DNA of 64,000 nt from Armatimonadota bacterium (GTDB lineage Bacteria > Armatimonadota > DTGP01 > JAKQQT01): assembly GCA_036504095.1 (NCBI GenBank), contig DASXVS010000024.1, positions 62,001-126,000 of the forward strand, in the 5' to 3' direction. Each line of letters opens with the position of its first letter. Position 1 is the first letter of the stretch. The translations under genes and the position numbers were made by a program. The notes below the pieces were generated by a model. The model was given only the letters and a program-made list of their open reading frames with translations. It searched no databases and was not told where the DNA came from. This document shows positions 10,501-18,753 of the stretch, piece by piece.

Positions 10501-11537
10501 CTGATGACGGCGCCGGCAAGGGTAACGGACGAACCCTCGGTCAACTCGATTCCGGCCCACCGCGAAGCGGGAGTCTGAGCGGTGCTGTCTGCGATGAATC
10601 CGACCGACGAATCGGGTGAGCCGATTGCGCTCAGGGTCCCGATCACCTGCAACTTCACGCCCGCACGAAAGCGCAGCGTGTCCCCGGCGACGAGGTTCAA
10701 CGAAGCGCCGGCCGGCACGGTGATTTGCCCGAGCACAAACCACAGGCTGTTCGGTGTGAGATTCACCGTTCCGTAAACAGACCCGGCGCTTAACCCGATA
10801 CCGTTGCCGGACGCATTGCCGGTCATCGTGTTTGCCGGGCCGATCCGGCCCATCGCGGACGGAGGGATGTGGAACGGAAACGCCCCGCAATTGGAAATCA
10901 CGTTGCCGCTCACGCTCAACGAATCGCCGGGGTAGATCATTTCCATGTGTACGCCGTCGGTCCGGGCTGCCGAAATGGCGCAGTCGACGATGCCGAGGGA
11001 CTGAGGCTGTAATGTGTCGTTCTGATAGTAGATCCCGTCCCCGCCAGACGCGCCGATCTCCGAGTTCGCGACAGACAGGTTGCCCCGGTAACAGAACAGA
11101 GCGGCCGAGCGCGCCAATTGGCCCGAGATGGGAAAGCCGCCCGGAAGGCCCGCCGCGGTCACCTGGATGAAGGCCAGCGAGGCGGAGCCGCCAGGCTGAA
11201 CGCCGATCCCGGCCCAGGTACCCGGTACGGAGCCCGTGGCGGACGTAAACACGACCGGCGCCGCGGCCGTCCCGTTCGCGAGGAGCGTGCCGCTGACAAA
11301 CATCTGCACCCGGTCCTGGAATTTGAGCTGGACCCCGGCATCGATGGTCAGCGTTGCGCCCGCTGGGACGGTGAGGCGGCTCGTCACGAGGTACGGGCTC
11401 CCGCTCAGCGCAAGGCTGCCCTGAATGGAGCCGGAAATCGCGGTGTCGGCTCGAACGGAAGAGGGCGCGAGCAGGAGGGTTGCCACCGCGCCGCATATCA
11501 TCAACAAAACGCTTCTATGAAACCGGTTCGCCGCCAT
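7524..11537 (-). CDS. Giant secreted parallel beta-helix repeat protein with dockerin-like C-terminus
   Basis: About 1337 residues from the start MAANRFHRS, with signal peptide ending SSVRA. At least five copies of a roughly 200-residue module follow; each opens with a strand pattern of the type VPAGATLTIDAGVQLKF...GTLxAxGTxxxPVxFTS and continues with right-handed beta-helix coils (repeated Asn/Gly turns, GNSLTGNAGGDGV). This is the pectate-lyase-like beta-helix architecture of adhesins or polysaccharide lyases; no catalytic site can be assigned. The last about 70 residues contain two dockerin-like Ca-binding segments (SGNGSVDVMDAILALRMAAGL and YGDGRLSLDDVTAILRKAL). It is divergent from the GH109 gene. 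A longer in-frame start at 11618 is possible but would precede the signal peptide. Confidence 0.85.
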   Translation of the reverse strand: MAANRFHRSVLLMICGAVATLLLAPSSVRADTAISGSIQGSLALSGSPYLVTSRLTVPAGATLTIDAGVQLKFQDRVQMFVSGTLLANGTAAAPVVFTSATGSVPGTWAGIGVQPGGSASLAFIQVTAAGLPGGFPISGQLARSAALFCYRGNLSVANSEIGASGGDGIYYQNDTLQPQSLGIVDCAISAARTDGVHMEMIYPGDSLSVSGNVISNCGAFPFHIPPSAMGRIGPANTMTGNASGNGIGLSAGSVYGTVNLTPNSLWFVLGQITVPAGASLNLVAGDTLRFRAGVKLQVIGTLSAIGSPDSSVGFIADSTAQTPASRWAGIELTEGSSVTLAGAVISGAGFADSFQIPGTTQYHSASIFAYRANLALNSTAITGSGGDGLYWYNDSPSHSLSVKNSTINSTENDGYVVAMETPADTVSISANTVAGVQRYPILLPARRLVSLSGNLITGNATPAIGISGGSIESNTGLDAGGLYHVLQPLAVPPGVALTIAAGAELHFAPDSWLDVFGSLVTLGTAEHPVTLTSFWPSPLPGDWGGVALQPGSAATIANTGVRYAGQYGAFLVSGVGAVQAGVLVNRASLNATGLSCDHSAGHGLYVYNPGAPAQSITLTGGTCAGNDGDGVQVHQSQLADTVSITGLNASANSGDGVRLMDVRGIATVALLAANANGAFPLRCGAAMLGAVTAPVFSGNAAGDHVALTGGAVAGTVSVGFPIRLLDMVDVPFGASLELVPGADVTGDSLSGIQVEGTLSAHGITTAPIAFHGPPGAQRGAWGGIGIMEGGAGNLSYVRVDDAGEQGDFYPTLYSGAAGGVLVFRGNLSLTDSAVGNSGADGVVCVNNGSAARSLVIEGVSVSRAVAAGINITASGPSDTISIARNTVTDCGSMGAAMPMRSLYGLGFGNSLTGNAGGDGVRVTSASLDAGTLSRNASVAADSTLFVPGTVSVAAGATLLLSKGVTLKMGSGASILVSGSLTTQGSPEHPVLFTADAALPMPGIWGGVGFGPGSAGALTGAEIRYAGKPFVLPGGTNATGAVSAVDANLTVAGSLFRDGAGSLLFARGAPLTLACRNTTFVDNASGSHVRLVDVGGAGSVVFGGAAPSGCDFLSLQDAAFSNAGPAISSARYCYWDAGDGPRPPGSGAGVVGSVDTTPYLASPANAPIANLSITLPVPHGLVSISGTAFSPWFQSWVLEVGSGATPATYSTLAGSVLTVSGGTLGVWDTTYLADGQYTLRLIVTDRLGRVAQAVDLVSIGAGGPGSGDLSGNGSVDVMDAILALRMAAGLQAASAGALAAGDVRPKPGDGVPYGDGRLSLDDVTAILRKALDPGLPWP

Positions 11538-11691
11538 GCAAGTGAAGCAAGTATGCCCTCCGCGAGGCGCCGGCGCCCACAAACAGCGTCCGGATGCCCT
11601 CTCCGCTGGAACTTCCACTGCGAGCCATGTACAAGATACTGCAAACCTTATCGGGAATCACAAACGCACTCATCAAGCAGGGGGGACTCAC

Positions 11692-13041
11692 ATGGGCGAC
11701 AACTGGACGGGCAAACTCACACGACTGGATTTTCTCAAGACTCTTGGCCTCGCCGGCGCCGGGCTGGCCCTTCCGGGATCGGCCGGATCGAAAACCCTGG
11801 CCGAACCCTTCAAAACGCCGAGATCGTCCGGCGCGACGATGAAGGGCGTGCCGTTCGAAGCGAAGGACCGTGTCCGCCTCGCCTTCATCGGCGTAGGCGG
11901 TCGGGGAACGGGCCTCCTGGGGCAATACCTCGGCACCGGGAACGTGGATGTCACCGCCATCTGCGACGTCGTCCCATCGAAGGTCGCGAACGCCCAGCGT
12001 ATCGTGACCGCCGCCGGGGGTAAGGAGCCCGCGGGCTACAGCAAGGGCGACCACGATTACGAAAACCTCCTGAAGCGCGACGATTTCGACATCGCCGTCA
12101 TCGCCACACCGTGGAACTGGCACGTGCCGATGTCCGTGTTCGCCATGGAGCAGGGAAAGCACGCCTTTACCGAGGTGCCGGCCGCGAAGACCATCGATGA
12201 TTGCTGGAAACTGGTGGACACGTCCGAGCGCACGCGGCGCCATTGCGTGATGATGGAGAACTGCTGTTACGGCCAGAACGAGATGACGGTTCTGAACATG
12301 ATCCAGCTTGGCGTGTTCGGCAAGCTCACGCACGGAGAGGCGGCCTACATCCACGACCTCCGGGGCGAACTCTTCTCGGACGCCGGCGAGGGCCTGTGGC
12401 GGCGGTTTGAACACCTCAAGCGAAACGGCAACCTGTATCCCACACACGGGCTCGGACCGGTGGCGAAGTACATGGGGATGCACAACGGAGACCGCTTCGA
12501 TTATCTGGTGTCCGCCAGCACTCCCGAACGCAATCTCTCCCGGTACCGTGACGACCACACAAAAGAGGGCGACCCAAAGCACGATGAGCGGTATGCCTGC
12601 GGCGACATGAATACGAGCATCATCAAGACCGTCAACGGCCTGACCATCATGCTTCAACACGACGTGGTCGGCCCGCGGCCATACGATCGCCTGAACCTCA
12701 TCTCCGGCACGCTGGCCACGTTCCGAGATTACCCGGCGCGCATTTTCCTGGACGGCCAGGATGCCGACGACTGGCAGACGTTCGATTCCTTCATCGAGAA
12801 GTACAACCACCCGTACTGGAAGGAAGTTGGCGAACTGGCGAAGAAGAACGGCGGCCACGGCGGGATGGACTTCGTGATGGCGTGGCGTCTGATCGAGTGC
12901 ATCCGCAAGGGCATTGCGCCGGACATGGACGTGTACGACGCGGCGGCCTGGAGCGCCCCCGGTCCGCTCAGCGAGTGGTCGGTCGCCCACGGCAGCGCCC
13001 CGGCAAACTTCCCGGACTTCACGCGCGGCAAGTGGAAGTAG
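11692..13041 (+). CDS. GH109-type NAD-dependent glycosidase (Gfo/Idh/MocA fold)
   Basis: Family 109 enzymes (for example alpha-N-acetylgalactosaminidase) hydrolyse glycosides by an NAD-mediated oxidation-elimination route. About 449 residues from ATG 11692 (GGGGGAC upstream as ribosome binding site). The leader TRLDFLKTLGLAGAGLALPG looks like a Tat signal but has one Arg, not two. The Rossmann motif GVGGRGTG is followed by family hallmarks ATPWNWHVPM, CVMMENCCYG and RNGNLYPTHGLGPVAKY. These are much closer to GH109 than to generic Gfo/Idh oxidoreductases. It sits among other glycan-degrading genes. The substrate sugar is not deducible. Confidence 0.85.
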   Translation: MGDNWTGKLTRLDFLKTLGLAGAGLALPGSAGSKTLAEPFKTPRSSGATMKGVPFEAKDRVRLAFIGVGGRGTGLLGQYLGTGNVDVTAICDVVPSKVANAQRIVTAAGGKEPAGYSKGDHDYENLLKRDDFDIAVIATPWNWHVPMSVFAMEQGKHAFTEVPAAKTIDDCWKLVDTSERTRRHCVMMENCCYGQNEMTVLNMIQLGVFGKLTHGEAAYIHDLRGELFSDAGEGLWRRFEHLKRNGNLYPTHGLGPVAKYMGMHNGDRFDYLVSASTPERNLSRYRDDHTKEGDPKHDERYACGDMNTSIIKTVNGLTIMLQHDVVGPRPYDRLNLISGTLATFRDYPARIFLDGQDADDWQTFDSFIEKYNHPYWKEVGELAKKNGGHGGMDFVMAWRLIECIRKGIAPDMDVYDAAAWSAPGPLSEWSVAHGSAPANFPDFTRGKWK

Positions 13042-13047
13042 GCGCCG

Positions 13048-13098
13048 GGTGTCTGGTGTCGGGTGTCTGGTGTCGGGAAACTGACACCCGACACCAGC
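13048..13098. repeat. Heptamer hairpin repeat (GGTGTCK type)
   Basis: Four tandem 7-mers GGTGTC(T/G) from 13048, a short GGAAACT spacer, then inverted units GACACCC GACACCA. The 14-bp arms 13053-13066 and 13084-13097 are perfectly complementary. It follows the GH109 stop by 6 bp and could act as a transcript-end hairpin, although no T-tract follows. Confidence 0.85.
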
Positions 13099-13139
13099 GG
13101 CCGGAACCTGACGGGGCAACGATCCGTAACGACCGTTGA

Positions 13140-14153
13140 ATGGAGTGCCCTGCCGTGACCACAGAGAAACCCCTGGACGTGGCTGCCGATAGCGCTTTGA
13201 CAGCGGAGGTGATCCCGCACCTCGAAACGGAGCGCGCGGAGGCCGCCAGAGCGTTCTACCTCGCATTCGGCGTGTTCGTGATGACTGCCGGCGCCGTGGC
13301 GCTGGCAGTCATCACGTATCCTTACGACCTTGTACCCGCCGGAATCGCCGGAGCGCTCGGAATCGCGGCCTTCATATACTGTTTGTGGGCTGCGTTTTCC
13401 CGCCAGAACGACTTCGCCGGCGTGTTCTCGCGGTGGCAGGACGAGCAAGTCATGCGGTCGCTGGACCCTGACTGCGACTTCGACGCGGCCAGGTATCTGG
13501 AGAGCGCCGAATATGAGCTAAGCGGCCTCTTTCCCGACGAGTATAACGGCTTCTCGGGAGCCAATTATGTCCATCGAAAAGTGGGCGAAACGGAAATGGC
13601 AGCGTCAAACCTGAACGTCACGTACACCTGGGAAACCACGAGGACGGAAAGCTACACCGATTCCAACGGTAACACGCAGACGCGGACGGTTACGGAAAGC
13701 CACACAGACACGCGGTTTTCGGGGCTTCTCCTGCGCTTCGACGCTGCGAAGGACTTCACGGGCCGCGTCTTCATCGATCCACGCCGGCAGTCGTCGCGTC
13801 GAGAAGGGACGACGGAGGTCCTGCTTCCATCGTCGGAGTTCATGGGCCGGTTCTCGGTGTCGGCTACGGACGAGTTCGCGGCCCACTACCTTCTCTCACC
13901 GGCCACCCTGGAACGCATTCTCGCGCTGCAGGCTCGTTTCAATGATCCCATTCACCTTTCCTACGTCGAAAGCTGCCTTTACCTTGGGCTGCCGGGCGTT
14001 GAACTCGGCTTCGGCGATGCGCCGGGCCTGTTCCGGAGGGTGCGGGAGGAGTCCGTATTGCGCGTCGTTTCCCAGTGCCGTGCAAGCCTGCTTTTCCTCG
14101 ATGGCCTGGTCGAGCAATTGGATTTGAACACACGTATCTGGACGAAGCAATGA
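13140..14153 (+). CDS. DUF3137 membrane protein
   Basis: 337 residues. Two adjacent hydrophobic segments at about 38-60 and 62-85 (YLAFGVFVMTAGAVALAVI; IAGALGIAAFIYCLWAAF) are followed by a soluble domain with the DUF3137 pattern (VGETEMAASNLNV...FSGLLLRFDAAKDFTGRVFI...SSEFMGRFSVSATDEFAAHYLLSP). The function of the family is unknown; it very often adjoins LemA, as here (46 bp downstream). The ATG at 13140 lacks a ribosome binding site; a GTG at 13155 with GGAG about 9 bp upstream is a credible alternative start. Probably one transcript with lemA. Confidence 0.8.
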   Translation: MECPAVTTEKPLDVAADSALTAEVIPHLETERAEAARAFYLAFGVFVMTAGAVALAVITYPYDLVPAGIAGALGIAAFIYCLWAAFSRQNDFAGVFSRWQDEQVMRSLDPDCDFDAARYLESAEYELSGLFPDEYNGFSGANYVHRKVGETEMAASNLNVTYTWETTRTESYTDSNGNTQTRTVTESHTDTRFSGLLLRFDAAKDFTGRVFIDPRRQSSRREGTTEVLLPSSEFMGRFSVSATDEFAAHYLLSPATLERILALQARFNDPIHLSYVESCLYLGLPGVELGFGDAPGLFRRVREESVLRVVSQCRASLLFLDGLVEQLDLNTRIWTKQ

Positions 14154-14199
14154 TTGCCTGCATTCCGAACGCTAAGCGTTCGTCTCTGGAGGGAATACG

Positions 14200-14772
14200 A
14201 TGATGTTGGTTTCCTTGGCGGTGGCAGTGGTCCTGGGGCTAGCCGGCCTGGTGCTGCTTGTTGGCGTTGTCTGGTGGGTGAGCACTCTGAACGACCTTAT
14301 CCGGCGCCGGAATGCCATCCAGAATGCCACTTCCGTGCTGGATGCGTGCCTGAAGCGGCGGTATGACCTGGTCCCGGACCTGGTCGAGAGCGTAAAGCGC
14401 CACATGGCTCACGAGAAGGACCTCGTAGACAGTGTCACGAAGGCGCGGAAAACAGTTATGGGGGCGCGGGGCGCTGGCGATCCGGCCGCAGAAGCGGCCA
14501 TGGGCGACATCCTGAAGGCGTTCAACGTGATGGTTGAGAACTACCCGGATTCCCACGCTGATCAGACCGTGGACACGTTGATGCGTTCGCTCTCCGAGAT
14601 TGAGGAGGAGATTCGCGCGGGGCGGCAGATGCTGGCGGGCAACACGACGATGTACAACAACCTGGTGCAGGGTGTTCCCAGCGGAATGGTGGCGAGTGTA
14701 CACGGCTTCGCCACCGCGGCGATGTTCAGCATCCCGGAGGAGCAGCGCGAGAAGACTCCCGCGTGGAAGTAA
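14200..14772 (+). CDS. lemA: LemA family protein
   Basis: 190 residues. One N-terminal membrane helix (residues 2-28) is followed by the long helical LemA domain with the characteristic stretch LNDLIRRRNAIQNATSVLDA and LKRRYDLVPDLVESVK. The C-terminal half keeps NTTMYNNLVQGVPS and ends shortly after, as usual for LemA. The protein is expected to project the helical bundle from the membrane; the molecular role of the family is unknown. Gene order DUF3137-LemA is commonly seen and suggests the two work together. Confidence 0.9.
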   Translation: MMLVSLAVAVVLGLAGLVLLVGVVWWVSTLNDLIRRRNAIQNATSVLDACLKRRYDLVPDLVESVKRHMAHEKDLVDSVTKARKTVMGARGAGDPAAEAAMGDILKAFNVMVENYPDSHADQTVDTLMRSLSEIEEEIRAGRQMLAGNTTMYNNLVQGVPSGMVASVHGFATAAMFSIPEEQREKTPAWK

Positions 14773-14776
14773 GGCG

Positions 14777-14818
14777 AGCATTCAGCGTCCGGCATCCAGC
14801 ATTCAGGTTCCGGCCGGG
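14777..14818. repeat. Heptamer repeat (AGCATTC type)
   Basis: Six consecutive 7-bp units: AGCATTC, AGCGTCC, GGCATCC, AGCATTC, AGGTTCC, GGCCGGG, starting 5 bp after the lemA stop. No inverted arm is obvious here, so this looks like a half copy of the hairpin type seen at 13048 and 18752. Confidence 0.65.
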
Positions 14819-14861
14819 ATGGTGATTGCTGTACGCGCCAAAATGGTCGAATGAGTATGCG

Positions 14862-15195
14862 ATGCGCATCTATCTCGACACCTGCTGCCTGAACCACCCG
14901 TTTGACGACCAGGCACATCCACGGGTCCGCTTGGAGGCTGAGGCGATTTGGGCCATCTTCAACCGAAGCGAAGGTGGATGAAACTGTTCAACGACGGGCG
15001 AACGAATTACAGGCTGCCGGATACGGTGCATACGACGCCCTCCACGTTGCCTGTGCGGAATGCGCGAAGGTGGACGTGCTCCTGACGACGGATGATCGGT
15101 TGGTCAGGAAAGCGGCCAGTTGCGTGGGATCACCGACCGTCGGAGTCGTGTCCCCTTGGGAATGGCTTGAACAGGAGGCCTCCAATGAACACTGA
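14862..15195 (+). pseudogene. PIN-domain (VapC-like) toxin gene with internal deletion/frameshift
   Basis: The N-terminus reads MRIYLDTCCLNHPFDD (first PIN Asp in YLDTCCL) and runs to a stop in SEGG* near 14979. The C-terminal half resumes in the next frame (KVDETVQRRANELQ...GYGAYDALHVACAE...DVLLTTDDRLVRKA), giving the later acidic positions. The middle of the domain (roughly 50-60 residues in relatives) is missing. A deletion with frame change is the simplest reading; the nuclease would be dead. The downstream partner ORF overlaps its end and is intact, so this is probably a decayed toxin-antitoxin pair. Confidence 0.8.
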
Positions 15196-15454
15196 GTCCC
15201 TAACAGGCGAAGAGATCCGTACAATTGGTCTAAACGCCTTGATGGGTGCGCTCGGCCCATCGGGATTCATCCGATTCCTCCAGCAGTTCAGCAATGGGTC
15301 CGGCGACTACACCCGAGACAGACAGGCATTGCTTGGCAACCCGACAGTCGACGAACTGGTCAGGGAGACTAAGGCGTTGCAGGCGCAAGAAGGCGAACCT
15401 GGCCATACAGGCGATCGCGATCCGGGGGAGAGTGGGCGTTTGTCCGGCGCTTGA
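15185..15454 (+). CDS. Small partner of the PIN pseudogene, possible antitoxin
   Basis: 89 residues from ATG 15185, overlapping the end of the broken PIN gene by 11 bp, with AGGAGG about 8 bp upstream. The conserved-looking part is residues 1-62 (LTGEEIRTIGLNALMGALGPSG..FLQQFSNGSGDYTRDR); short proteins of this kind are found beside such PIN proteins, but I do not know a named family. The final 25 residues are Gly/Asp/Glu-rich and unlike the start, so a late frameshift may have replaced the original C-terminus. No DNA-binding fold is evident. Confidence 0.6.
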   Translation: MNTESLTGEEIRTIGLNALMGALGPSGFIRFLQQFSNGSGDYTRDRQALLGNPTVDELVRETKALQAQEGEPGHTGDRDPGESGRLSGA

Positions 15455-15464
15455 CTTCCGCCCC

Positions 15465-16745
15465 CTACTCTTCGCCTAGCTGCACATCGATGCGGCGGGC
15501 GGCCTCGGTGAGCGCGGCCTCAACGGTTCGCTTCTTAAGAAGGATTTCGTCGATCGCCTCCCGCCCGATGTCTTCCACCAGCGCGTACTGCTCCACGCTC
15601 GCTCCGGTCGGGCCGCGCGCGTACCGCACGTTGTCGAGAAATGCCGGCTCCAGCGGGCTCTTTCCGCGGTACTCCTCGGCGATCTGGCGGTCCGCCGCGA
15701 TGGCGATTCCCTGATCGGCGTACATCCGCTGAGCGTACTTGCCGCTGATGAACTTGATGTACTCCCAGGCCTCTTTCGGGTGCTTGCAGCCTCGCATCAT
15801 CGCCGGGCCGGACTCGTACATCACCGTCACGTGCGCCTTGTTTCGCGGCAGCCCCACCACCCCCACGTTTGACAGCGGATAGAGCTCGTTCTGGCTGTAG
15901 GTTGGGATCATCCAGTGGCCGGAAACGTCCATGGCCACGTTGCCGGCCTGGAAGTTGGAGGTGCCCATGGCCTGCGCCTCGGAGGTGGTCGGCGCGAGGC
16001 GTTCTTTCACGACAAGGTCCGTATAGAATCGCATCGCCTCGACGCTGGCCTTGCTGTTCAGGTAGCCGGTAGCCTTCTTACCGTCCGGGCTCAACACGCT
16101 GCCGCCGTTCTGCCATATCCACATCACCCAACCGGGCATCCAGTCGGTGGCGTTGAAGCCGTATTGCACCACTTTACCGTTCCTGCGAATCGTGAGGCGG
16201 CGCGCGGCGTCGTGGAAATCCGCCCAGGTCCACCCTTCCTTCGGGAAGGGCACTCCCGCCCTGCGGAACGACGCCTTGTTGTAGTACATCATCATCGGCG
16301 TGAAGTTGGCGGGCATGGCGTACAGGGCCTTTCCGCGCCGCGCGACGTTCACCACGTTGGGATAGAAGCTGGAGAGGCGCATCTCCGGATCGCCCTCAAT
16401 GAATGGCGTGAGGTCCTGCAGCGTGTTGTTGTCGATGAAGATCGCCGCGTACGAGGCGTCGAGGGCGATGACGTCCGGCTGGGTGCCGGCCAGGATCGTC
16501 ATCATCACCTTCTGGGTGTACGCGTCCGGCATATGCTCCATCTGGAGCCGGATCCTCGGGTGCAGGCGCTGGAACTCGGCGATCAACTGCTGGTTCTGCT
16601 GGTTGGACTTCTCGTCCGCGGAGGCGCCGCCCCAATCGGCAACGTGGATCGTCACCACGTTAGCGGCCGGCGCGGCAGCGTGGCGGCAGCCGGCGGCGGC
16701 CAGCGACATGAGTATACCTGCGGTTACGAAGGCTGTGCGGTTCAT
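15465..16745 (-). CDS. Sugar ABC transporter substrate-binding lipoprotein (family 1)
   Basis: About 426 residues from the start MNRTAFVTAG. The signal peptide ends in the lipobox LAAAGC, so the protein is a membrane-anchored lipoprotein. The mature part has the family 1 pattern: VTIHVADWGG at the start, FQRLHPRIRLQMEHMP, the periplasmic-binding signature around PDVIALDASYAAIF, and PKEAWEYIKFISG near the end. It should bind an oligosaccharide or sugar alcohol for import. No permease or ATPase genes adjoin it, so it is an orphan in this window. A longer in-frame start at 16811 would not give a signal peptide. Confidence 0.9.
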   Translation of the reverse strand: MNRTAFVTAGILMSLAAAGCRHAAAPAANVVTIHVADWGGASADEKSNQQNQQLIAEFQRLHPRIRLQMEHMPDAYTQKVMMTILAGTQPDVIALDASYAAIFIDNNTLQDLTPFIEGDPEMRLSSFYPNVVNVARRGKALYAMPANFTPMMMYYNKASFRRAGVPFPKEGWTWADFHDAARRLTIRRNGKVVQYGFNATDWMPGWVMWIWQNGGSVLSPDGKKATGYLNSKASVEAMRFYTDLVVKERLAPTTSEAQAMGTSNFQAGNVAMDVSGHWMIPTYSQNELYPLSNVGVVGLPRNKAHVTVMYESGPAMMRGCKHPKEAWEYIKFISGKYAQRMYADQGIAIAADRQIAEEYRGKSPLEPAFLDNVRYARGPTGASVEQYALVEDIGREAIDEILLKKRTVEAALTEAARRIDVQLGEE

Positions 16746-16908
16746 AGACGGTCTCATCTTAACACAATTTGACGTGCCGCCGGGGGGCGCGGACCGCACG
16801 CATACCCGCATGGCCGGAGACTTTTCGCCTGTGTACCGTCAATAATGCTTAAGGGCAATTTAAGCCCCAGCGCTCCCGGCGCTCACGCCGCGAGTACCGG
16901 AGGAACAT

Positions 16909-17532
16909 TTGGCACTCTTTACCAAAGACACATCGTTCTACGACCTGCTGGAAGAGCAGGCGGACACGGCGCACAAAGCCGCCGAAACCTTTCTAAAACT
17001 GACCGACGACTGGAAACACCTTCTGAACTACGTGGAGGAACTGGACGAGATCGAAAGCGCCGGGGATGACCTCTGCCATCAACTCACCAACCGGGTTGAC
17101 GCTACTTTCGTAACCCCGCTCGACAAGGAGGATCTCCACGCGCTGGTCGGCGGCCTGGACGATATTACTGACTGCATCGACGCCGCGACCTCACGCCTTG
17201 CCATCTATCAGATCCCCGGGCCGAGGCCCGATCTGAGCGCACTGGTGCGCCTTCTGGTAAACATTACCGCCGCCACTCGCAAGGCCGTTGGCCACCTCCG
17301 CAACCTCAAGGCCCGCACCAAACTGCAGGCCACCCTCATCCGCATTCACGAACTGGAGAACCAGGCCGACCTGGGGTTCCGCAACGCTCTGGGAGACCTG
17401 TTCAACGCGCCGGACGCCGAACCGATCAACGTGATGAAGTGGAAGGAGATCTACGACCGCATCGAGCGCGCCATGGACAAGTGCGAGGATGTGGCGAACA
17501 TGGTAGAGAGCGTGGTCGTCAAGTATGCATAG
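16909..17532 (+). CDS. DUF47 (PhoU-like) phosphate transport accessory protein
   Basis: 207 residues, starting with TTG 16909 behind a good ribosome binding site (GGAGG at 16899-16903). All-helical PhoU-like protein with the DUF47 signatures FYDLLEEQADTAHKAA and TPLDKEDLHALVGGLDDITDCID. Members form or regulate the PiT low-affinity phosphate transporter; here the pit gene follows 66 bp downstream on the same strand, the classic arrangement. Cytoplasmic. Confidence 0.92.
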   Translation: MALFTKDTSFYDLLEEQADTAHKAAETFLKLTDDWKHLLNYVEELDEIESAGDDLCHQLTNRVDATFVTPLDKEDLHALVGGLDDITDCIDAATSRLAIYQIPGPRPDLSALVRLLVNITAATRKAVGHLRNLKARTKLQATLIRIHELENQADLGFRNALGDLFNAPDAEPINVMKWKEIYDRIERAMDKCEDVANMVESVVVKYA

Positions 17533-17598
17533 CCTGGACGCTCTGATCGTGCCGGCGGCGTTTTCGCGCCAGGCCGTCATTGGCAGGAGGGCCGACAG

Positions 17599-18753
17599 AT
17601 GTCGCCCCTTCTGATCGTCGTTATCCTGGTCATCGTGCTGGCCCTCGCCTTCGACTACAGCAACGGCTTTCACGACTCCGCCAACTCCATTGCCACCGTT
17701 GTCGCTACCCGGGTGCTCAGGCCCGGCCAGGCCGTGCTCTGGGCCGCGTTCTTCAATTTCATTGCGGCCTTCACGTTCGCTCCGTCCGTGGCCAAGACCA
17801 TCGGCAAAGGCATCGTGAACCCGTCCATCGTGGACGTGAACATCATCCTTGCCGCTGTGGTGGGCGCCATCTTGTGGAACCTGGCAACGTGGTACCTGGG
17901 ACTGCCGTCCAGTTCATCCCACGCGCTTGTGGGCGGCCTGGTGGGAGCGGCGCTGGTAAAGGTGGGACCTCAGGCTGTGATCGGGTCCGGCTTGGAGAAG
18001 GCCGCCCTCTTTATCGTCGTCTCGCCGGCCATCGGCATGGTCATCGGATTCATCCTGATGTCCCTGTCTATGAGGGCGCTCCGCAACGCGCAGCCAGGCC
18101 CGGTGAACCATTGGACGCGGCTGCTGCAACTCCTGTCATCCGCGTGCTACTCGTTGAGTCACGGCCTCAACGACGCGCAGAAAACGATGGGCATTATCGC
18201 TATTCTCCTCATAAGCATGCAGCCGCAGATCCCCGCGCTCCAGCACGCGCCCCACTGGCTGATGCCCCCGCGTGACCTGCACTATGTGCCACTTTGGATT
18301 ATCCTTTCGGCCCACACCGCCATTGCTCTCGGCACACTGTCCGGAGGGTGGCGCATTGTGAAGACGATGGGAATGCGGATCACCCAACTGACGCCGCTGG
18401 GAGGGGTTTGCGCGGAATTGGCGGGCGCATGCACCATCATCGGCGCATCCATCGCCGGCATCCCGGTGAGCACAACCCATACCATCACCGGCGCTATCGT
18501 CGGCGTTGGATCCAGCCGGCGCCTGTCTGCCGTGCGCTGGGGCATCACGTACCGAATCGTGTGGGCCTGGATCCTGACCATCCCATGTGCCGCACTGCTT
18601 TCCGGAGCGACGTATTTTGCCGTAGCGCGCCTGCTGCCCCAACTCCCCAAGGCCGGCCAGTCTGCCATAGGAGTGCTGATAGCCGGCGCCCTGCTATACG
18701 CTCTCGTGGGCTGGCTGTCGTCTACCAGAAAGCCTCAGCACGTTCACGCTTGA
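17599..18753 (+). CDS. pit: PiT family inorganic phosphate transporter
   Basis: 384 residues and about ten hydrophobic segments. The two inverted PiT signature halves are present: FDYSNGFHDSANSIATVV near the N-terminus and SLSHGLNDAQKTMGI in the second half, with GLPSSSSHALVGG and GIPVSTTHTITGAI as the paired re-entrant motifs. It imports phosphate, or metal-phosphate, with H+ or Na+. It is in one transcription unit with the DUF47 gene. The heptamer hairpin at 18752-18837 starts at its stop codon. Confidence 0.95.
   Translation: MSPLLIVVILVIVLALAFDYSNGFHDSANSIATVVATRVLRPGQAVLWAAFFNFIAAFTFAPSVAKTIGKGIVNPSIVDVNIILAAVVGAILWNLATWYLGLPSSSSHALVGGLVGAALVKVGPQAVIGSGLEKAALFIVVSPAIGMVIGFILMSLSMRALRNAQPGPVNHWTRLLQLLSSACYSLSHGLNDAQKTMGIIAILLISMQPQIPALQHAPHWLMPPRDLHYVPLWIILSAHTAIALGTLSGGWRIVKTMGMRITQLTPLGGVCAELAGACTIIGASIAGIPVSTTHTITGAIVGVGSSRRLSAVRWGITYRIVWAWILTIPCAALLSGATYFAVARLLPQLPKAGQSAIGVLIAGALLYALVGWLSSTRKPQHVHA

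Noticed and set aside
10123-11496. 457-residue minus-strand ORF within the beta-helix gene
   Set aside because: It is out of frame with the beta-helix protein, full of Arg/Gly/His, and lacks the repeat pattern; a shadow of the real frame.
15465-16745. A complete sugar ABC transporter operon
   Set aside because: Only the binding lipoprotein is present; neighbouring genes are a broken PIN gene and the phosphate uptake pair.
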